From Deltaproteobacteria bacterium (GTDB lineage: Bacteria; Desulfobacterota; DSM-4660; Desulfatiglandales; Desulfatiglandaceae): a DNA stretch of 34,053 nt. The stretch lies in the NCBI GenBank assembly GCA_021163285.1, contig JAGGXA010000164.1, forward strand, positions 1 through 34,053, written 5' to 3'. Shown one piece after another: positions 28,049 to 34,053 of this stretch. Positions within the stretch are counted from its first letter, which is position 1, and every line of letters begins with the position of its first letter. The notes under the pieces were generated by a model. That model was not told the origin of the DNA, made no database searches, and saw nothing but the letters and a program-made list of their open reading frames with translations. The position numbers and the translations under genes were made by a program.

Positions 28049-29497
28049 CTAATCCATAACCGGAACAGCTTTCCAGAAGTAGGCATGGATTGCGAAAGTT
28101 TCATCAACATATTTTTTTCTGAAACTCATTTCAATGGGCATATTAACTGATAAGGACTCAGGATCAATATCACTTATATCAAACCAGTATCTTCCTCCCC
28201 CATCGAAATCCACCATCCCATACATTCCCGGAGGACTTGGGGTAAACGCCAGGTGATCAACCGTAAAACTTCTCAGGGTTCCCTTTTTTTGTGAGAACCT
28301 GTATTTTTCCATCTCGCCTACAGCGCCGCAGTCCGGCTTAACACATATTATCTGGGATGGGTATTGCGGGGTGCCGCAAACCTTGCATTTGGTGCCGCAA
28401 AGGCCTAAGATTTGGTCGCGAAGCCTCCACAATTCCGATAATGGCGTAAACGGCATGATTTCTCCGCGGATACCTTTTTCAATAGGCAGAATATTACGGA
28501 AGCTTAACATTTTTTCATAACTCGTCAGCTCTGTTTTCGCTTCGAGGTGTTTTTTGATCCCTCTTCTATTCCCCTTGATGTCATTAATCTTGTCGGTTAC
28601 TTCAAAAAGAAGCGCATCGCTTCCTGTTCCAAAGCTTGCAATTACTATCTTGTCGCCCGGTTTGGCATCCTCTAATGCGGCAACAAGCAGCATAAGCGGA
28701 TTGCTCGAACCGGTATATCCCACATTTGCCAGCAACGGGTCCTGTACCTGTGAAGACTCAAGGCCTAATTTTTTTCCGATTTTTTTGTGATCACCTGCAT
28801 AAAGGCACGGATAACCGACTTTGGCAAGGTCTTTTGGATCCACATTATATTTTTTTAGCACTCCTGAAATGGCTTCGGGAATAAAAACCGAGTAGCCAGC
28901 ATCACGAATAAACCTGTCTTCCCACTGACGGTCATATTTGTCATCTTCAGCCTTCCAGTGATCTACGAAATCGTACGAAACGGAAAAAGAGCCGATAAAA
29001 TCAGCAACGACATTATCATTTCCTAAAATAAGAGATGCAGCGCCATCACCGAAGAGCTCTTCCTGAGCGCTTCCGGGCCTGCCTACACGGCAATCCGATG
29101 CGCACACTATTACATTTCTTGATGTCCCTGCCTGCACGGAATCCAGGGCCGAGAGCGTGGCGGTAGTCCCCGATTTAACGGTATCGGTAAAATCAGCTGT
29201 ACGAATATCACTGCGTAAATCAAAAGCGGTTGATATAATCTCCGCGGTCTGTCTTTCTTTGTAAATTGCGGAAGTGCTTGCAAAATAAGATGTGTCAATA
29301 ATGTCGGGATCAATATCACTCAGACAATCCATGCCTGCGGCAACGGCCATGGTTACTGCATCTTCATCATAATTGGCCACAGCCTTTTCACCCTTAAGAT
29401 ACGTAGCCGGGTTAACCCATCCTATGGATTTATAAATAATTTTGCGGTCTATCCTGAATTTTGGAATATAAGCGCCGTAAGAGACGATTCCTGCCAT
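28049..29497 (-). CDS. HMG-CoA synthase-like / KAS III-like protein fused to C-terminal DUF35 (Zn-ribbon plus OB-fold)
   Basis: N-terminal MAGIVSYGAYIPKFRIDRKII; LFGDGAASLILG; C-terminal CGTKCKVCGTPQYPSQIICVKPDCG Zn ribbon and OB region. ATG at 29497 (MAGIVSYG) follows AAGGAGG and is preferred over 29557. Confidence 0.8.
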   Translation of the reverse strand: MAGIVSYGAYIPKFRIDRKIIYKSIGWVNPATYLKGEKAVANYDEDAVTMAVAAGMDCLSDIDPDIIDTSYFASTSAIYKERQTAEIISTAFDLRSDIRTADFTDTVKSGTTATLSALDSVQAGTSRNVIVCASDCRVGRPGSAQEELFGDGAASLILGNDNVVADFIGSFSVSYDFVDHWKAEDDKYDRQWEDRFIRDAGYSVFIPEAISGVLKKYNVDPKDLAKVGYPCLYAGDHKKIGKKLGLESSQVQDPLLANVGYTGSSNPLMLLVAALEDAKPGDKIVIASFGTGSDALLFEVTDKINDIKGNRRGIKKHLEAKTELTSYEKMLSFRNILPIEKGIRGEIMPFTPLSELWRLRDQILGLCGTKCKVCGTPQYPSQIICVKPDCGAVGEMEKYRFSQKKGTLRSFTVDHLAFTPSPPGMYGMVDFDGGGRYWFDISDIDPESLSVNMPIEMSFRKKYVDETFAIHAYFWKAVPVMD

Positions 29498-29702
29498 CTG
29501 TTTTACCTCCTTAAATAAATTAATACCCGTAAATAATATTATTCTATTCCGGAACATTCATCTGCCCATTGCTTAAAGTGTTTCCGTAAAAATACATGTT
29601 TTTGCGAAAACAGAAAGAAGCCCTTACCATTTCTGATACACACAAAACAGAGATACATCAGTCAAGCTTCATACATAATAAAGGGGCAAAAAAATACCGG
29701 GG

Positions 29703-30029
29703 CTACCAGAAGTTAATTTGTGTTACAAGCTCCTTTCTTTTTAATATTTTTGTTATCTCTTTTTTTGAATTTTCATCCACGACAGGTTCCACTTCGGAAA
29801 TCTGCCGGCCGGATTCATTTCTTTTCTTCCAGTTGCGGATATATCCCGGGACAAGGGCATACCTGCAACCACCCATGCCGCAGCATGACGTTTCAATTTT
29901 TCCCATTCCGATAATACATAATACAATATCATCCTTGTATTCAAGCTTCCATTCCTTTTCTACAGTATAAAAGCCTGATATGGCCTGAATCTCAGTGTCG
30001 GGGTTTGTTGTTTGATGAATATATTCCAT
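29703..30029 (-). CDS. Hypothetical Cys-containing small protein
   Basis: 108-aa ORF with CIIGMGKIETSCCGMGGCRYALVPGYI; three clustered cysteines. Confidence 0.5.
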   Translation of the reverse strand: MEYIHQTTNPDTEIQAISGFYTVEKEWKLEYKDDIVLCIIGMGKIETSCCGMGGCRYALVPGYIRNWKKRNESGRQISEVEPVVDENSKKEITKILKRKELVTQINFW

Positions 30030-30483
30030 AGATTAATGTATAAGATCTTTTATTGCTCAGGTGCTCAGTTAAAAGGCTAAAGGAAAGAGAATCATTTTCA
30101 GCAGAAAATAATATAGTTTTTATTTGCAAAAGCACATATGACTATACATCCCATGTTTTACTTTCAATCATCATCTTTCAATCTTTTACCTGAATAATCA
30201 TGGTATCTTTCACTAAACCCTTGAATATTCCGGTTGATAACATTCAAATATCCGGATGAAAACTACAAAATCGGATCTACTGCAAATAGTTCTGCTATGT
30301 TTTGCCTGGATAAACAGTATTAACATGATAGTTTCTTCATCCTGTTGGATTTATATCATTTCTATCCTGTTATCCTTTCAAAGATTTTATTTTACATACG
30401 GTAAACAATTACGATATACTTTATTATATAATGATAAACAAGAAAAAACTTTTTGGTAATCGTTGATAACGTACAAGATGTAG

Positions 30484-30924
30484 TTATACCTCAAAAATTA
30501 CTTCGCAACACTCGTCACCATCTGCCAGGGTCTGAATGATGCTCAACTTTACAGGCATTTCAGTTGCACTTTCAAATATCCCCCTGTCACACCCCATTGC
30601 CGCTGCGCAGAGGTCCCTGCCCTTTCCCTTGAGGCCAAGGGCACATGCATATGATTTCAGATGGTAAACCTTATCATCCAATTTAATAAGGTCTATTTTT
30701 GTGCCCCGCTTGCGCGCGCCATCCGTAAAGGACCTGGCAACCGTGCTCAAATTAGTGTCCGGCAGGTTTTTCTTCATCTTTTCTCCGACCGCAAGCCCTA
30801 ATTTATGCCATACATATTCAATTTCAGGCAGGGCATCAGCGCCAAATTTTGAATACATCTTTTGGCTTAACAGTGATAGTGCATCCCTTGCAGAACTTAC
30901 GTTAATCTCCTGGCCCTCACTCAT
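30484..30924 (-). CDS. L-2-amino-thiazoline-4-carboxylic acid hydrolase-like (ATC hydrolase family) protein
   Basis: C-terminal CALGLKGKGRDLCAAAMGCDRGIFESATEMPVKLSIIQTLADGDECCEVIFEV resembles the family pattern (C...D...L...tla.GD..C.f.F). Confidence 0.55.
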   Translation of the reverse strand: MSEGQEINVSSARDALSLLSQKMYSKFGADALPEIEYVWHKLGLAVGEKMKKNLPDTNLSTVARSFTDGARKRGTKIDLIKLDDKVYHLKSYACALGLKGKGRDLCAAAMGCDRGIFESATEMPVKLSIIQTLADGDECCEVIFEV

Positions 30925-30929
30925 AATAA

Positions 30930-31712
30930 TTACCTCCCTGTAAAAACCGGTTTTCTTTTTTCCATAACCGCCTTAATTCCCTCTTCCGCATCTTTGCTCA
31001 TGTTTATCTCATCAACAAGCCCTGCCAATTCCTTTTCAAGGGATGGAGCAAGGCGGTTTTCCTCAAAGAGTTTTTTAATGGTTAATTTTGTAACCCTCAC
31101 CGCCAAAGGGGCTGTTTCTTCTGCAAGTTTATTTGCAAAAGAATATGTAAAACGCTCAAGTTCATCATGTTTTATCACCTGATTAACAAGCCCTGTTTCT
31201 CTTGCCCTGTCTGCGTTAATCAAACTTCCGGTCAGGAGTATTTCTTTTGCCGCTTTAATGCCGACCAGCCTTGTCAGACGCTCAATAGCGGTATAATAAT
31301 AGGTCCTTCCCATTTTAACGAGGGGCACTCCGAATCGAGCGTCTTCGGCAGCGAAACAAAAATCTGAAATAACCGAAATATCAAGACCTGCCCCTATAGC
31401 CGGACCATAAACCATTGAGACAAGAGGCAATGGACAATTTATCAGACCTTCAATACAATAGGTAAGTCCTTCGATTGTACGTTGAAACTCTTTATATCCA
31501 CCGGCAACGTCCCCTCCGGATGTAAAGATCTTTTCACCGGCTCCTCTCAGGATAATAACCCTGGCCTTACCCTCTTTATCTATTTCCCTTACAAGGTCTC
31601 CCAGACTGAAGAGGGCGTCGGCATTCAAGGCGTTTCTCTTTTCCGGGCGGTTAAATATTAATGTAGTAAGATGTCTTTTATCTTCCCTGATAATTTCATT
31701 TGCCATAGACAT
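30930..31712 (-). CDS. Enoyl-CoA hydratase/isomerase family protein
   Basis: NRPEKRNALNADALFSLGDLV, VIILRGAGEKIFTSGGDV, VYGPAIGAGLDISVISDFCFAAEDARFGVPLVKMG. Confidence 0.88.
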   Translation of the reverse strand: MSMANEIIREDKRHLTTLIFNRPEKRNALNADALFSLGDLVREIDKEGKARVIILRGAGEKIFTSGGDVAGGYKEFQRTIEGLTYCIEGLINCPLPLVSMVYGPAIGAGLDISVISDFCFAAEDARFGVPLVKMGRTYYYTAIERLTRLVGIKAAKEILLTGSLINADRARETGLVNQVIKHDELERFTYSFANKLAEETAPLAVRVTKLTIKKLFEENRLAPSLEKELAGLVDEINMSKDAEEGIKAVMEKRKPVFTGR

Positions 31713-31911
31713 ACCTGATATACAGACCTCGGAAATTATAGATTGAATAAAAATGCGAAGAGCCTTATTATTCAGGTCGTTCGGCCATTACACAATGATT
31801 TACTGGACAGACACAAGCAAAGAGATTGATTAAAAAACATATACTGCATACAATATGTCCTCCCCTGATTCCGTTATAATCAGAAAAAATATTACCGATT
31901 GAATTATTGCT

Positions 31912-31941
31912 CTCGTTCCCACGCTCTGCGTGGGAATGCAT
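31912..31941. repeat. REP-like palindrome
   Basis: CTCGTTCCCACGCTCTGCGTGGGAATGCAT; hairpin CCCACGC-TCT-GCGTGGG; related copy at 9619-9644. Confidence 0.65.
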
Positions 31942-32179
31942 ACCAAACGGGCATCAACAATCACTGCCCCTGTAACCGGCATATAACCCATGAAGGTTCT
32001 TTCATTTTTTTATTTTTATCACTTATATTGATTGAAGATCAAGCTCTAAAATAGAATTTGCAGCAACCTGAAAAAAACATATTTTACTCACATTATCATA
32101 GCTGATAATTATTTGAAATTACACTTAATTTACTTTATTGCATTCAGGGACACATAATTACGGTAATTTTATTTGTAAA

Positions 32180-32203
32180 GGACGAGGACGAAATAATTTC
32201 CCC
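32180..32203. repeat. Solo terminus of element family B
   Basis: GGACGAGGACGAAATAATTTCCCC shares GGACGAGGACGAAATAA with the family B terminus. Confidence 0.5.
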
Positions 32204-32211
32204 GACACCTG

Positions 32212-32724
32212 TTACATACCGTCTGATTCGATATATGATATTAATTTCTTGCACACCAGAAGATCAGTGGGATATGCCATTGGTTCAGGCAAGGCATGTA
32301 AAGAAAAGAAATCAGCTTTACTTGCATCGGATCCTGCTTTGAGCTCCCCCCCGGTATGTCTGCCCCGGAACCATATGCCTACGGTTTGATTTTCAAGGTC
32401 ATGAAAATTTGAATGCACGTCAAATACAGGGCCAATCTCCACTTCCAGTCCGGTTTCCTCCATGAACTCGCGCCTTGCCGCTGAGCGAACATCTTCTCCC
32501 CATTCTACATGTCCGCAGGGTATGCACCACATCCCCTCGTAAGACCCCAACCGCTTTACAAGGAGCAATTTGTCTTTTTTCATCAAAATTACCGCAACCC
32601 CTATTGTTGGGTTCCGGTAATGAATCTTCTTACACTGACCGCAATAAAGACGTTTTCTGCCGTCATCCACCCTTTTTTGCAAAGGATTTCCGCAAAAAGG
32701 GCAAAATTTCGATTCCATAAGCAC
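32212..32724 (-). CDS. Nudix hydrolase with N-terminal zinc ribbon
   Basis: [24 protein letters not shown] and Nudix box [25 protein letters not shown]. Confidence 0.88.
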   Translation of the reverse strand: MLMESKFCPFCGNPLQKRVDDGRKRLYCGQCKKIHYRNPTIGVAVILMKKDKLLLVKRLGSYEGMWCIPCGHVEWGEDVRSAARREFMEETGLEVEIGPVFDVHSNFHDLENQTVGIWFRGRHTGGELKAGSDASKADFFSLHALPEPMAYPTDLLVCKKLISYIESDGM

Positions 32725-33095
32725 CTCACCTTTCGTAAGGGCAAAAATACATTAGTGATTTTTTGGTGTCAAAGATATTCAGTATATTCTTCCATTCGTT
32801 CAGATTTGTTCTGCATTTCTCAGACCTTATTTACTGCCTGAAAACTATTACAGTCACATTAACATGATGAATCGAAAATTTGAAGTCTTTCAAATAAATT
32901 TGGCCGTGCAATTTCGTATAAATTTTCTTTACGAAGCACAATGAATTGGCATGGAATTTGATATTTTTAACTTTTATACCAAAGATATCAAGAAGTTACA
33001 GTAATATTTCACTTGAACCTCATCCCTTTTTATGATAGGATATCTACAAAACTTTTTGATATCCCAATGGAAAGGATAGATTATAAATGTTTATT

Positions 33096-33731
33096 TTACG
33101 GTTCGCTCATTCCATTTTGGCTTTTATCATTCCTTTTACCACTTATAGTAGGTTTCAGGGATCTGTTCAGACTTTTTTTAACTTCAAGATTAGGGTATGA
33201 GAGCGTGTAAACATATTCAGAATCAAGTTCAGACCGGCTTTTTATGGTAATATAGCCTGTCTGGAATAAAATAGTCTCAAGGGATAGATTATCAATCTCG
33301 AAACTGCCCGGAATTTCATCTCCTGTATGAAAAGATTCAAGAACCGGGACATAATATTTTCTGTCCTGAATAAGTTTTATCAAAAAAGATGGTGAGCCTG
33401 TTTCAAACCAGTAATTTCGGAATTTACCTGATTTTAAATAAAGCAGAACATCAAATGGATTATAAACAGGTTCACCCAAAAAATTATAACCATTATACCA
33501 CTCTTTGATTTCATTCAGATCAGCGAGTTTAAGGGGTTCTTTGAATACAGATTCAAGCTCGTTCCGGGTATAACCGCAAATTGCTGAATAACGATTGTCA
33601 AGACTGATATCTTCAAGATTGTTCAGACCGGAAAGTCTTCTTTTTCCTGTGCCAGGGCAGGGGGGGAAAGGGTCAAAAGTATTAACAGGATTATTTTTAT
33701 GCGTATGATTTTCATAGTTTTTTTTTATCAC
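33096..33731 (-). pseudogene. Truncated AAA-ATPase-like / DUF1703 (PD-(D/E)XK superfamily) protein remnant
   Basis: YSAICGYTRNELESVF...LNEIKEWYNGYNFLGEPVYNPFDVLLYLKSGKFRNYWFETGSPSFLIKLI matches the mid-region of this family; Walker A part and C-terminal nuclease domain are absent. Confidence 0.65.
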
Positions 33732-33858
33732 GAAAAAAGGAAAAAAATGAATAAATCACTTTTTCATAATATCAAGTAAAAAATAGTGCATGCGGTGGAT
33801 TCAATTCGCTTAAGCCACCAAAACATCTCACGCCAAAGCAAATCGCAGAATAATTTAC

Positions 33859-33874
33859 CCCTGTCGCGACAGGG
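33859..33874. repeat. Perfect 16-bp palindrome
   Basis: CCCTGTCGCGACAGGG between the AAA-like remnant and the PIN gene. Confidence 0.6.
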
Positions 33875-33877
33875 TGC

Positions 33878-34053
33878 TTATGGTAACGTTATCAGACCCT
33901 CTTTTCCGGCTGATTTGTTCAGGCTTTTGTCGTAACATGCAAAAATAAATTCTTCTTCAATTCTTTGCCGCACAATTAATGCCGAGGCGAGATGGATGGC
34001 ATCAAATCCTTTAAGTGGATGCGTGGCTATCACTCTTTTAATGGTTTTGTTTA
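33878..34053 (-). CDS. PIN-domain (VapC-like) toxin, C-terminal part; truncated by window edge
   Basis: Minus-strand translation NKTIKRVIATHPLKGFDAIHLASALIVRQRIEEEFIFACYDKSLNKSAGKEGLITLP*; LKGFDAIHLASAL and CYDKSLNKSAGKEGL are PIN-domain-like. Not in the ORF track. Confidence 0.7.
   Translation of the reverse strand, partial: NKTIKRVIATHPLKGFDAIHLASALIVRQRIEEEFIFACYDKSLNKSAGKEGLITLP

Overview
The window looks like deltaproteobacterial (Desulfobacterota-like) chromosome with several operons. This placement is inferred from gene content only. (1) A tight minus-strand operon (about 2.9-13.7 kb): B12-type radical SAM protein, homocitrate/isopropylmalate synthase-like protein, LeuC-like and LeuD-like dehydratase subunits, FAD oxidoreductase, LuxE-like acyl-protein synthetase, LuxC-like acyl-CoA reductase, and two paralogous U32-family proteins. 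An ABC substrate-binding protein follows. There is no luxAB, luxD, leuB or nif gene here, so this is a candidate undescribed biosynthetic pathway. (2) A plus-strand signalling block (13.9-20.9 kb): TPR lipoprotein, response regulator, FHA-GAF-PAS hybrid histidine kinase, and a sigma-54 activator whose receiver domain lacks the phospho-acceptor Asp. (3) A fused HdrC/HdrB-like Fe-S protein (21206-22498) split in the ORF track by an in-frame TGA. The TGA sits at the Cys position of an E-C-G-H motif and is followed 23 nt later by a perfect 7-bp stem with a GGA loop, so it is very probably a selenoprotein with a bacterial SECIS. (4) A PocR-domain protein and a convergent DsrE/F/H-like mini-cluster, including a 56-aa DsrH-like ORF missing from the supplied track. 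(5) An MFS transporter, a thiolase, an HMG-CoA-synthase/DUF35 fusion apparently lacking the catalytic Cys, an enoyl-CoA hydratase, and an ATC-hydrolase-like protein. (6) A Nudix hydrolase, a truncated AAA-ATPase-like/DUF1703 remnant and the C-terminus of a PIN-domain toxin. Two families of long palindromic MITE-like repeats lie between the operons and directly abut stop codons. All family calls are from reading motifs; no database search was run.
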